Below are positions 56,002 through 64,000 of a stretch of 64,000 bases of DNA, piece by piece. The position numbers were made by a program, and so were the translations under genes. Every line of letters begins with the position of its first letter. Position 1 is the first letter of the stretch. A model generated the notes under the pieces. That model was given only the letters and a program-made list of their open reading frames with translations, searched no databases and had not been told where the DNA came from. Source of the stretch: an uncultured Anaerolineales bacterium (GTDB lineage Bacteria > Chloroflexota > Anaerolineae > Aggregatilineales > Aggregatilineaceae); NCBI GenBank assembly GCA_937135955.1, contig CAKZOB010000052.1:1-64000 (forward strand). Reading direction: 5' to 3'.

Positions 56002-56701
56002 CCCCTTTCAGGTAGTAGACTGCCGGTTCAGTACCCAGGTGCTCCAACAACTTGAACTGCCGCTCGTGCGGGATCATTTTTGCCACGCGGCTGTTCTCGT
56101 CCCACTTGTCACCGAAGATGAGCGCATCCGTAGGACACGATTGCACACAGGCCGGTTGTACTTCGCCATCTTCGAGCGGGCGACCCTCGACGTTGGCCTG
56201 CTCGCGGGCGCGACGGATGCGCTGAATGCAGAACGTGCATTTCTCCATGACGCCGGGGCCGCGCACCGTGACATCGGGGTTGAGTTGTTGCTCTAATGGC
56301 GGGTCAAAATGCGGTGCCCAGAAGTTGAAGATACGCACGCGGTAGGGGCAGTTATTGCCACAGTAGCGCGTGCCCACACAACGGTTGTAGACCTGGACGT
56401 TGAGGTTCTCCTCTACACTGTGGTAAGAAGCATACACCGGGCACACCGGCTCGCACGGCGCGTTGCCGCACTGCTGGCAGAATACCGGCAGAAAGCGCGC
56501 CTTGACGTTGGGATATTCCCCTTCCCAGTAGCGCTCAATGCGAATCCAGTGATTGGCGCGTCCGCGTATGATCTCATCTTCGCTGGGAGACGGGACGTTG
56601 TTCTCCGCATGACAGGCGACCACGCACGCCTGGCAACCTGTGCACTTGTCCAGGTCAACGATCATCGTCCACTTGTGTCCCTGCTGGCGTTCTTCAGCCA
56701 T
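55979..56701 (-). CDS. Alternative complex III iron-sulphur subunit (ActB C-half)
   Basis: 240 residues with four Cys clusters: CTGCQACVVAC; CQQCGNAPCEPVC; CVGTRYCGNNCP; and CTFC with CVQSCP. These hold [4Fe-4S] or [3Fe-4S] clusters like the PsrB/DmsB family. In Rhodothermus and Chloroflexus this part is fused to the molybdopterin-like domain as ActB; here it is its own gene. It passes electrons between ActC and the hemes. Confidence 0.92.
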   Translation of the reverse strand: MAEERQQGHKWTMIVDLDKCTGCQACVVACHAENNVPSPSEDEIIRGRANHWIRIERYWEGEYPNVKARFLPVFCQQCGNAPCEPVCPVYASYHSVEENLNVQVYNRCVGTRYCGNNCPYRVRIFNFWAPHFDPPLEQQLNPDVTVRGPGVMEKCTFCIQRIRRAREQANVEGRPLEDGEVQPACVQSCPTDALIFGDKWDENSRVAKMIPHERQFKLLEHLGTEPAVYYLKGGETHVGE

Positions 56702-56753
56702 TCGTCACACTCCTGTCGTTTGCCATGATGACTCTGTCAGCACAGGCTGCGCG

Positions 56754-58958
56754 CTAAAAGGGCACATGTACATCTGGCCCCGGATCAATGGTGCTCTCCA
56801 GGCGGGCCAGCGCTTGCTGCCGCTCCGTCTTGGTGATCTTCACCCGCACATTTGCCCAGGTGAAGTTCGCTCCGGCCTCATCTGCCGCCGCGCCAACCAG
56901 TTGCAGCGCATGAGCGCCGCGCTCGCGAGCATAGCGACCGGAGTCGCTGTGCCCCTGCCCCACCGGAATAGCGATCGTATCCGGACGGATAGCGGGGAAC
57001 TCGTAGACGATGACCTCAACGGCCCCATGCGGCGATGCCACGCGCACCACGTCGCCGTCCTTCAGGCCAAGTGCTTCCGCTGTGACTGGATTGATCTCGG
57101 CCCACGTCTGCCAGGCAACCGTCGTCAATGGATCGGGGGCGCTTTGTAGCCAGGGCAGGCTGGCCCCACGCCCATCGCCCAACAGCACAGAAGGATACAG
57201 ATGCAGGTAGAACGGATAGTCCGCTTCATCCCCGTCGTAGGTCGTCGGCAAGACGCCGATCGGTCCCTGCGCAGCGAGTTCAGGCGGCGCGCTCCCCGGC
57301 GCAGTCTCTGGCCACCATCCGCCGTGTTGCAAGAAGCGCGCCCAACGCACTTCGGCATCTTCGCCACCCTGCGCACCTTTGGGCAGCGCGGTGATCCGCT
57401 CTTTGATGAAGGCCACTTCGTCCGTCCAGGGCAGAGCAGCCGCCGCGGCGGGAATGCCACGCGCTACTGTCAGCAGGACATCAGCCGTGGAGCGCACATC
57501 GTGGAATGGCCCGACGACCGGCTGCTGACTGCTGACAGCGGGCATCCCTCCAAAAGCAGGTTGCACAACAGTGTAACCCCACCCTTCCAGGTAGACGCGA
57601 TCGGGCAGCAAGTAATCGGCCAACACCGCCGTCTCGTCCACCAGCGGATTGAAGGAAACGATCGTTTCCACCCTCTGCAGGGCCTCAACCACACCCGCTT
57701 CTGGCGGCAGATCGTAGACCGGGTTCGCGCCGTGCACCAGCAACGCCCTGACCTCCCCTGCCTTCATGCGCTCCAGCAACGCCTGCACCTCTGCGTACGA
57801 TGAGGGCTGCGGCGCGGTCAGACCGGCAGGCACTTCGGGCGGAAACTGCACCCCACCGGGCACGCTCAGCATTCCGGCCACAATATTGAGCAACTGCACC
57901 ACAGCGACCGCCTGCGTACCGTTGCCCGTGCCAGCCAGTGCCGCGCCTGGAATGGCGAGCGGATGCTGAGCCTCGGCGAACAGGCGCGCCAGCGTCGCCA
58001 GTTCCTCGCGCGTCATTTCGCACGCAGCGGCAGCCTCGTCGAGATCAACGTCTCCGGCCAGGCGGGCCGCCCGTTCCGCCCGTTCCGATCCGCCGTATCC
58101 TTCGTCGGCGATCAGGCGCAGCAACGCCTGTGCCACCAGTGCCTCCGCGCCGGGGCGGATGGGCACCCAGCGGTCGGCCTTGGCTCCGGTGACAGACATC
58201 TTCGGCTCGAACTGCACCAACAGGCCGCGCTTGCCGTAGGGCTGATCGCGGAACTGTCCGAACTCGACGCCGTAGGCCGTAGCCGAGAGCCACGTCCCCA
58301 GGAAATCGGCCCCGAAGGAGAAGATCACGTCGGCGCGCGCCACGTTGTAGGTTGGCAGTGCAGCCTGTCCGAAGAGAGCGGCATTCGCATCGAGCAGGGC
58401 ACGGTAACCGTTCAGGCCGGTGTACAGGTCATAGTAAACCGGCGGCGGCGCGCCGACCGCTTCAGCGTAGCGGGCGAAGAGGTCGTGCAGGTGCGCGGAT
58501 GTGCTCGATCCCAGCCAGATGCCGATGGCGCTGCCTGCCGCACTCAGTTTCTCGTACAGGGTATTGATCGCTTCGTTCCAGGCGACCGCTTTGAACTTGC
58601 GGCTGCCACGTTCTTCCTGGCGCGCTGCGCCAGTCACGCGATCGGGGTTATAGAGCAGTTGCAGGCCAGCCTGTCCCCGCGCGCACAGCTTGCCCCGATT
58701 GACAGGATGCTCCGGGTTGCCCTCGATCTTGACCGCTCGACCGTTCATGATACGCACGATAATGCCACAACCAGCGGGGCACATGCGGCAGGTCGAGGCG
58801 TACCAGCTAGGGATACCGGCCAGTTGTTCTTCCGGCGCGCGGACATAGGGTTCCAGCGTCACCCAGCGTTCTGACTCTTGCGAACAGCCCGCCAGGATCG
58901 CGGTCGCCGTGCCTGCCGCGCCGACCTTCAGAAAATCGCGGCGTGTGAAATTCGTCAT
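56754..58958 (-). CDS. Alternative complex III molybdopterin-like subunit (ActB N-half)
   Basis: 734 residues. The Tat signal is TRRDFLK (5-11) and a lipobox-like AGC is at 23-25. An [4Fe-4S] motif C57-x2-C60-x3-C64...C92 follows, then the molybdopterin oxidoreductase fold (domains II-IV) to the C-terminus. In ActB of other bacteria this domain binds no cofactor. No residue here decides whether cofactor binding is kept. It pairs with the separate Fe-S subunit 52 bp downstream. Confidence 0.92.
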   Translation of the reverse strand: MTNFTRRDFLKVGAAGTATAILAGCSQESERWVTLEPYVRAPEEQLAGIPSWYASTCRMCPAGCGIIVRIMNGRAVKIEGNPEHPVNRGKLCARGQAGLQLLYNPDRVTGAARQEERGSRKFKAVAWNEAINTLYEKLSAAGSAIGIWLGSSTSAHLHDLFARYAEAVGAPPPVYYDLYTGLNGYRALLDANAALFGQAALPTYNVARADVIFSFGADFLGTWLSATAYGVEFGQFRDQPYGKRGLLVQFEPKMSVTGAKADRWVPIRPGAEALVAQALLRLIADEGYGGSERAERAARLAGDVDLDEAAAACEMTREELATLARLFAEAQHPLAIPGAALAGTGNGTQAVAVVQLLNIVAGMLSVPGGVQFPPEVPAGLTAPQPSSYAEVQALLERMKAGEVRALLVHGANPVYDLPPEAGVVEALQRVETIVSFNPLVDETAVLADYLLPDRVYLEGWGYTVVQPAFGGMPAVSSQQPVVGPFHDVRSTADVLLTVARGIPAAAAALPWTDEVAFIKERITALPKGAQGGEDAEVRWARFLQHGGWWPETAPGSAPPELAAQGPIGVLPTTYDGDEADYPFYLHLYPSVLLGDGRGASLPWLQSAPDPLTTVAWQTWAEINPVTAEALGLKDGDVVRVASPHGAVEVIVYEFPAIRPDTIAIPVGQGHSDSGRYARERGAHALQLVGAAADEAGANFTWANVRVKITKTERQQALARLESTIDPGPDVHVPF

Positions 58959-58967
58959 AGCTTGCTC

Positions 58968-59504
58968 CTAACGATGGCAGACTGTGCAATCCCACAAGGC
59001 GTCTTTGTTCTCTTGTTCGGCATGACAATCCAGGCAGAAGCCCATATTCATCTCGACCACCGGCTTTGCCACCGTCATCTCAGCCACGGCACCATGGCAT
59101 GAGCCACAACTGACCCCCGCCGCAACGTGAGATGAGTGGTTGAAATAGACGTAACTCGGCTGAATGTTGACGCGCTTCCAGGGGATAGGTTCCTGGCGCT
59201 CCCAGTAGCCCTGCAGCTTCTGAATTTCGGGGCTGTCGGTGGCGATGTAGGTGTGACACCCCATGCACTTCTCCACGCTGGGAATGCCTGCCACCGGCCC
59301 CTTGGCCACGCCCGTGTGGCAAAACTGACACTGGATGCCATTCTGCGCGTGCGTTTTGTGACTGAAGGCGAGCGGCTGTTCGTCGGCGGCGCTGGTCTGC
59401 GCGATCACAATGGCCAGCAAGGCGACGAGCAACGCCCCCGCACCGACCACCGCCACACCCAAAATCAGCCGCTGCCGCAATGACAGGCTGGCTAGTCTAC
59501 GCAT
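58968..59504 (-). CDS. actA: Pentaheme cytochrome c ActA
   Basis: 178 residues. An N-terminal anchor (about 12-36) is followed by five CxxCH motifs: C59-H63, C80-H84, C133-H137, C157-H161 and C173-H177. It matches the pentaheme ActA of alternative complex III, which replaces cytochrome bc1. First gene of the operon; the ATG has GGGAGG four bases upstream. Distal His ligands are present (FSHKTH, FNHSSH). Confidence 0.93.
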   Translation of the reverse strand: MRRLASLSLRQRLILGVAVVGAGALLVALLAIVIAQTSAADEQPLAFSHKTHAQNGIQCQFCHTGVAKGPVAGIPSVEKCMGCHTYIATDSPEIQKLQGYWERQEPIPWKRVNIQPSYVYFNHSSHVAAGVSCGSCHGAVAEMTVAKPVVEMNMGFCLDCHAEQENKDALWDCTVCHR

Positions 59505-59538
59505 GTGGCCTCCCTTCTGCTGTGCGTTCGTCTGCCAT
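59497..59538 (-). CDS. 13-residue ORF overlapping actA start
   Basis: ATG 59538 follows AGGAGGTGA, a near-perfect ribosome-binding site, and the frame (MADERTAEGRPHA) stops eight bases inside actA. Such an arrangement suggests a translated leader that couples to actA. It could be chance, but the site is the best in the window. Confidence 0.4.
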   Translation of the reverse strand: MADERTAEGRPHA

Positions 59539-59995
59539 CCTTCACCTCCTGCTAAGCGGGTGTGTGCCCCTCGCCGACCCGCCCGGTGTGTCCCCAGGAT
59601 ACAGGGCGCCAGAGCAACTCACACTCCAATATACACCAGATTCCAAAAGAAAGAAAAACTGCTATATTAGAAAGATTAAGACAACATTGACATGCACACC
59701 GACACAAAGGCAATCTAGATCAACTGCGAGCTAGAACCCGTGCCCATACAGATCAATGGGTCTCAACTTCACCGCATGGGGTTGAGTATATGTCAGGTTG
59801 GCATTCATTTAAAACATAAAAGCTTGTTCTTTATATCACCAATCTGATATATGAGCATAGCGCGGCTGCCCGTTGCCTACAACTTTTCGACGGGAGGCTT
59901 GCATCGCGGGGTCAGGGCTTGGAGCATCCCGCCGAACTGGTATAATGGCGTGCCGGAGCAGGTGCGTCACACCTGCCACGAGGAGCAACTGCGGA
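59539..59995. other. AT-rich divergent region between act operon and murA-like gene
   Basis: 457 bases with no other gene. The part at 59640-59860 is AT-rich, unlike the rest of the window. It holds small stems (CCCAT/ATGGG at 59743-59760 and CTCAAC/GTTGAG at 59762-59786). TATAAT at 59941-59946 with a TTGGAG at a 16-bp spacing is a likely promoter for the plus-strand MurA-like gene. No clear promoter for the act operon was resolved. Confidence 0.5.
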
Positions 59996-61258
59996 ATGCG
60001 CATCATTGTTCACGGCGGCCACCCTCTGCGGGGTACCGCGCGACCTTCTGGCAACAGTAACGCGGCGCTGGCCCTGATTGCCGCGTCCATGCTCACCGAT
60101 CAGCCGGTGACACTGCACAACGTGCCGGACACGCTCAGCACGTCGGCCATGCTCGCCGCTGCGGAACGGCTGGGCGCGAGCGTGCAGCGGAACGGCAACG
60201 ACCTGCGTCTGGTCACCCCTATCCTGCTGACGCGCTCGCTCGAACGAGACCTGGCCGATCAGGTAGGGACGGTGTTGCTGCTGGCCCCGATTCTGGCCCG
60301 CCGCCGTCATGCCCGCCTGGAAGTCCCCTACGCCCTCAGCCGCCTGCACACTCACCTGACCGCCCTGCGCGACCTGGGAGTGACCGTTCGCGCTTCAAGT
60401 GGCGTGATCGAGCTGGAAGCCGCCCCCTGGGAACAGCGTAGCCTCACCCTGCTCCAGACAAGCGTCACTGCCACCGCGCTGGTGGCGATGCTGGCGGCGA
60501 CACTGGGACAGCAGACGACCATCTTCAACGCCGCCTCCGAACCGCATGTTCAGGACATGCTGCGTTTCCTGCAGGTGATGGGTGCACATATCGAGGGCAT
60601 CGGGTCGAACGTGCTGCGCATTCGTGGCAACGCCGAACCGGGTGGCGGGTCGCTGACCATTGCGCCCGACCATATTGAGGCGGCCAGTCTGGCGGCCATC
60701 GGGGCGATCACGCACGGCGCGCTGACCATCAGCGGCGTCGTCCCCGAACACCTGCATGGCATTGTGCGCGTCTTTGGACGGCTGGGAGTGCGTCTGTTCC
60801 TGAATGGCGACTCGCTGATCCTGCCAGTCCACGATACGCTGATCGCATCCGAGAGCGAAGAAGAACTAGACGTGCCCATCGAAACCGCGCCCTGGCCCGG
60901 TTTCCCTTCCGACCTGATCGCCATAGCCGCGGTGATCGCCACGCAGACGCGCGGCACCACCCTGATTCACGAGAAACTCTTCGACAATCGGCTGCTGTTC
61001 GTGGACAAGCTCACCGCCATGGGAGCGCAGATCGTGCTCTGCGATCCACACCGGGCGCTGATCGTCGGGCCGAGCGAGCTGCGTGGTGAATATCTGGACA
61101 CGCCCGACGTGCGCACCGGCCTGGCATTGCTCGGCGCGGCCCTCTGCTCCACCAGCAGTGTGATCATGGACAACGCTCAGTTGATCGGGCGGACGTTTGA
61201 AAACGTGCTGGATAAGCTCGTCCAACTGGGGGCACAGATCGAGGTTGTGCAACGGTGA
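59996..61258 (+). CDS. MurA-like protein lacking catalytic loop
   Basis: 420 residues from ATG 59996 (AGGAG ten bases upstream), with the EPSP-synthase/MurA fold. The N-terminus aligns with MurA, but where MurA has SGAKNAAL with the key Lys22, this has SGNSNAAL. The loop with catalytic Cys115 (GGCTIGARP in E. coli) is replaced by a shorter segment (LEVPYALSRLHTHL), so the Cys and the Arg beside it are absent. PGFPSD (Asp305) and DVRTG are kept. True MurA activity, UDP-GlcNAc plus phosphoenolpyruvate, is doubtful. It overlaps the hydrolase gene by 4 bp. Confidence 0.85.
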   Translation: MRIIVHGGHPLRGTARPSGNSNAALALIAASMLTDQPVTLHNVPDTLSTSAMLAAAERLGASVQRNGNDLRLVTPILLTRSLERDLADQVGTVLLLAPILARRRHARLEVPYALSRLHTHLTALRDLGVTVRASSGVIELEAAPWEQRSLTLLQTSVTATALVAMLAATLGQQTTIFNAASEPHVQDMLRFLQVMGAHIEGIGSNVLRIRGNAEPGGGSLTIAPDHIEAASLAAIGAITHGALTISGVVPEHLHGIVRVFGRLGVRLFLNGDSLILPVHDTLIASESEEELDVPIETAPWPGFPSDLIAIAAVIATQTRGTTLIHEKLFDNRLLFVDKLTAMGAQIVLCDPHRALIVGPSELRGEYLDTPDVRTGLALLGAALCSTSSVIMDNAQLIGRTFENVLDKLVQLGAQIEVVQR

Positions 61259-62043
61259 GCGAACCGCCCATCACGCTGCAAACCATCGCCGGACTGCGCA
61301 CCGGCGTCTGTGTGACCGGCCAGGGCCGCCCTGTACTGGCGTTGCATGGCTGGGGCGGCAGCATTCGCAGCTTCTGGCCCGTCGCCGAGCGACTCAGCAC
61401 TGCCGGCTACGCCGTACACTTGATTGACCTGCCCGGCTTTGGGCACACCGAAGCCCCCGCCGAACCCTGGAGCGTGGCCGACTACGCCCGTTTTGTGCTG
61501 GCCTACCTGGACGCCAGCAACCTGTCGCGCGTGGCCTTGCTGGGGCATTCGTTCGGCGGGCGCATCGGGCTGGTGCTGGCCGCGCAGTATCCTGAGCGAG
61601 TGAGTCAGATGGTACTGGCCAACAGCGCCGGTCTACGGACACCGCTCTCGTTACAGCAGCAATTGCGCAACGGCACAGCGCGCCTGGTCAGGTTCAGTCT
61701 GGACCTGCTGGGGCTGGCTTCATTGCGCGCCCGCCTACAGGCAATCTACAACCGCCGCTATGCGTCCCAAGACTACCTGAACGCCGGGCCTCTGCGCGAA
61801 ACCTTCCTGCGTATTATCAGCGAAGACCTCACTCCCTACGCGGCGCAAGTGCAAGCGCCCACCGTGCTTATCTGGGGCGATCGCGACACAGATACCCCTT
61901 TGTGGCAGGGACGTAAACTGGAGCAGGTAATGCCCGACGCAGGGCTGATCGTCTTCCCAGGGGCTGGGCACTTCTCCTACCTGGAACGGCTGAACGAGTA
62001 CCTGCGCATCGTGGAACATTTCCTAAAGGACAAGTCTGACTGA
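61255..62043 (+). CDS. Alpha/beta hydrolase
   Basis: 262 residues, start GTG overlapping the previous stop. Alpha/beta hydrolase fold: oxyanion-hole HGWGG at about 26, nucleophile elbow LLGHSFGGR (Ser near 101), acid Asp in WGDRDTDTP and His in GAGHFSYLE. Soluble; substrate unknown. Lying between the MurA-like and Mur ligase-like genes suggests a link with envelope synthesis or precursor recycling. Confidence 0.88.
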   Translation: MSEPPITLQTIAGLRTGVCVTGQGRPVLALHGWGGSIRSFWPVAERLSTAGYAVHLIDLPGFGHTEAPAEPWSVADYARFVLAYLDASNLSRVALLGHSFGGRIGLVLAAQYPERVSQMVLANSAGLRTPLSLQQQLRNGTARLVRFSLDLLGLASLRARLQAIYNRRYASQDYLNAGPLRETFLRIISEDLTPYAAQVQAPTVLIWGDRDTDTPLWQGRKLEQVMPDAGLIVFPGAGHFSYLERLNEYLRIVEHFLKDKSD

Positions 62044-63674
62044 TGGTCGAGAGTCTGATCTTCCTTTGGTTGGCGGGGATTCTGGTGCGCATCTGGCAAC
62101 TGGCCCGCTACTTTCAGATCGAGGAGTACAACAGCCGCCGCTTTCTGCGCTGGTTGCTGGCCCGTCCGCAACGCTATGTCATGTGGCGGGCGTTGGTCTT
62201 CGTAGGCGTGGCCGCCCTCACTTCTTTTGTGCTCGGTTGGTTCGGCCAGGATTCGGAGGCCGTCTATCTGCTGATCTGGAGCGCGACGGCAGTGGTAGGC
62301 ACCTGGCCAGAACGCCCCAAGGAGGTAAAAAAGCGCTTCCGGCTCACTCAGCGAGCCGCGCGCCTGCTGATCACCGCCTTCGCCCTGGCGATCATCGTCG
62401 CTTTGGGTGCTGTGGTAACGCTGAACACCGCCGTCAGTGCCAGCGACCGCACCAAATTTGTCCTCATTAGCGGGGCGGGACTGGTAGTCTTCCACCTGTG
62501 CCCGCTGGCGTTGCCCATCGCTAACGTGCTCATGGCCCCGGTCGAAGCTGGTTTCCGCCTGATGTTCCTGCATCAGGCCCGGCGGGTATTGCGCCAGAAG
62601 AAGCCGGTCGTGATCGGCATCACTGGCAGCTTCGGCAAGACGAGCACCAAACATTACTTGGCGCATATCCTGAGCGGGCGCTATCGCGTGCTGGCCACGC
62701 CCAAGAGCTACAACACCTTGATGGGCGTCTGTCTTTCGATTAACAACGACCTCAAGCACAGCGACGCCGTGGATTACTTCATCGTCGAGATGGGCGCCTA
62801 TATCGAAGGCGAGATTCGCCGTATCTGTCGCCTCACGCAGCCGCAGATCAGCATCGTCACCGCCGTCGGGCCGCAACATCTGGAGCGCTTCGGCAGTCTC
62901 GAAGCGACCGCTCGGGCCAAGTATGAAATCATCGAAGCGCTGCCTCCGGATGGCGTAGGCGTCTTCAACTGGGACAATCACTACGTGCGCGCCATGTACG
63001 AACGCGGCTATCCGGCGACGCGTATTGCCGTAAGCTGGGAGAACGCCGAACACGCCACGCAGCTTCGTTTCCTGGCCCGCAATATCGAGCAGACGCCAGA
63101 CGGTCTGAGTTTCGAAGTGATGGACACGCTGTTTGGCGAATGCGAACCCTTCGTCACATCCCTCATCGGAAAACACAACGTCACCAATATCTTGTTGGCA
63201 ACCGCCGTGGCCCGGCATCTAGGCATGTCCCTGCGCGAGATCGCCATGCGCGTCGCTACGCTGGAACCCGCCGAACATCGCCTGCACCGCAGGGTTCTGC
63301 CCGGCGGCATCACTGTCATTGACGACGCCTACAGCGCCAACCCGGTCGGTGCGCGCAATGTCCTGGAGGTGCTGGCGCTCTATGACAACGGGCGGCGGGT
63401 GTTGATCACGCCTGGCATGGTAGAGCTTGGCCCCCTCCACGAACAGGAAAACCGCGCCCTGGGCCGCCTGGCAGCCAGGGTATGCACCGATATTGTGCTG
63501 GTGGGCACCGAACAGACCCGCCCCATTCAGGCAGGGGTGCTCGAAGCCGGTTTTGACCCGGCGCACCTGTTCATCTTCGACACGCGCGAAGAAGCCATCG
63601 CCTGGTTTCAGCGCGAACTGCGCAGCGGCGATGCCGTGTTGTTCCTCAACGACCTGCCCGACACTTATGTGTGA
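62043..63674 (+). CDS. Membrane-anchored Mur ligase (MurF-like)
   Basis: 543 residues. The N-terminal about 170 residues hold four or five hydrophobic segments (MVESLIFLWLAGILVRIW, WRALVFVGVAALTSFVLGWF, LLITAFALAIIVALGAVVTL and a fourth). A Mur ligase core follows, with ATP loop GITGSFGKTSTK (about 195-206), VEMGAYIEGE, HNVTNI, EPAEHRLHRR and DDAYSANP, as in MurF. MurF adds D-Ala-D-Ala to UDP-MurNAc-tripeptide; ordinary MurF is soluble, about 450 residues. The next gene is ddl, which makes D-Ala-D-Ala, so the MurF assignment fits. Confidence 0.85.
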   Translation: MVESLIFLWLAGILVRIWQLARYFQIEEYNSRRFLRWLLARPQRYVMWRALVFVGVAALTSFVLGWFGQDSEAVYLLIWSATAVVGTWPERPKEVKKRFRLTQRAARLLITAFALAIIVALGAVVTLNTAVSASDRTKFVLISGAGLVVFHLCPLALPIANVLMAPVEAGFRLMFLHQARRVLRQKKPVVIGITGSFGKTSTKHYLAHILSGRYRVLATPKSYNTLMGVCLSINNDLKHSDAVDYFIVEMGAYIEGEIRRICRLTQPQISIVTAVGPQHLERFGSLEATARAKYEIIEALPPDGVGVFNWDNHYVRAMYERGYPATRIAVSWENAEHATQLRFLARNIEQTPDGLSFEVMDTLFGECEPFVTSLIGKHNVTNILLATAVARHLGMSLREIAMRVATLEPAEHRLHRRVLPGGITVIDDAYSANPVGARNVLEVLALYDNGRRVLITPGMVELGPLHEQENRALGRLAARVCTDIVLVGTEQTRPIQAGVLEAGFDPAHLFIFDTREEAIAWFQRELRSGDAVLFLNDLPDTYV

Positions 63675-63716
63675 TAACATTCGGACAGGGAGGCTTCAGT
63701 AAAGGATTACGCAGCC

Positions 63717-64000
63717 ATGAGCCAACAGACTTCCAGAAAGACAGTGGCCGTGATCTTTGGCAGCCGGTCGGTCGAACACGACGTGTCTATCGTCACGGCT
63801 CAGCAGGTAATGCAGGCGCTCAGTCCGCAGAAGTATCACGTCATCCCCCTCTACATCACTCGCGACGGGCGGTGGGTCACTGGCCCCGGTCTACGCGACC
63901 TGAACACCTTCAAGGTGGACAACATCTCCGAGATGATGGGGATCAAGGATGCTATCATTTCGCCGAGCACACAGCATCGCGGCCTGATTCTCTCGCCAGT
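63717..64000 (+). CDS. ddl: D-alanine--D-alanine ligase (start only)
   Basis: The first 94 residues are visible before the window ends. The ATG at 63717 follows AAAGGA. The N-terminal domain has KTVAVIFGSRSVEHDVSIVT, the hallmark of Ddl enzymes, and YHVIPLYITRDGRWVTG. It makes the D-Ala-D-Ala used by MurF. Reads on past base 64000. Confidence 0.93.
   Translation, partial: MSQQTSRKTVAVIFGSRSVEHDVSIVTAQQVMQALSPQKYHVIPLYITRDGRWVTGPGLRDLNTFKVDNISEMMGIKDAIISPSTQHRGLILSP

Noticed and set aside
59687-59715. TTGACA near 59687 as a promoter
   Set aside because: No acceptable -10 at 16-18 bp downstream.

Overview
This window is high-GC, densely coded bacterial chromosome. It most likely comes from an uncultured or thermophilic member of the Chloroflexota (Anaerolineae-like). 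The evidence is a complete alternative complex III operon, many lipoproteins and surface proteins with Thr-Pro-rich tails, SH3-like repeats, tandem dynamin-like GTPases and T-box control of aminoacyl-tRNA synthetases. That placement is inferred from gene content, since no 16S rRNA gene is present. There is no prophage, CRISPR array or recognisable insertion sequence.

Layout. 1-13.5 kb (minus strand): a ten-gene cluster running from an FHA-domain membrane protein through a glutamine-amidotransferase-like membrane protein, an ABC-2 exporter, a large membrane coiled-coil protein, a lipoprotein, a MoxR ATPase, an unknown helical protein and a second ABC-2 exporter to a DUF58 protein cut by the window edge. 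13.7-15.9 kb (plus): a lone 718-residue protein of unknown function. 16-22.4 kb (minus): an oligopeptide-type ABC transporter operon with no OppA-like binding protein but with an SH3-repeat lipoprotein. 22.7-26.2 kb (plus): leuS under a T-box leader that contains an intact tRNA-Ala gene. 26.2-29.7 kb (minus): an S51-like peptidase, RNase P RNA and a T-box-controlled serS with a small membrane protein. 29.8-33.2 kb (plus): greA, lysS and a ComEA-like protein. 33.2-36.7 kb (minus): an ECF sigma factor with a beta-propeller anti-sigma factor, and hutI. 36.8-43.2 kb (plus): trmD, then ffh-rpsP-khpA-rimM-dprA-manC-DUF503. 43.2-52.4 kb (minus): two dynamin-like GTPases, a TGS-uridine kinase-like protein, a GH13 enzyme and an SH3/zinc-ribbon membrane protein. 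52.6-59.5 kb (minus): the alternative complex III operon plus an extra tandem cytochrome c. 59.9-64 kb (plus): a divergent MurA homologue, an alpha/beta hydrolase, a membrane-anchored Mur ligase and the start of ddl.

How the genes work together. Translation is a strong theme: leuS, serS and lysS, tRNA-Ala, rnpB, rpsP, rimM, trmD, khpA and ffh. The leuS and serS leaders both show a complete T-box, with readable specifier codons (CTC and TCC), a T-box motif, a terminator and an upstream sigma-70-type promoter. The most unusual element is the leuS leader. A canonical tRNA-Ala(GGC) lies between the sensor domains and the antiterminator, so the riboswitch transcript should also be a tRNA precursor. 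Respiration is represented by alternative complex III (pentaheme ActA, ActB split into two genes, ActC, an ActD-ActE fusion). Envelope synthesis is represented by the Mur-type genes at the right end.
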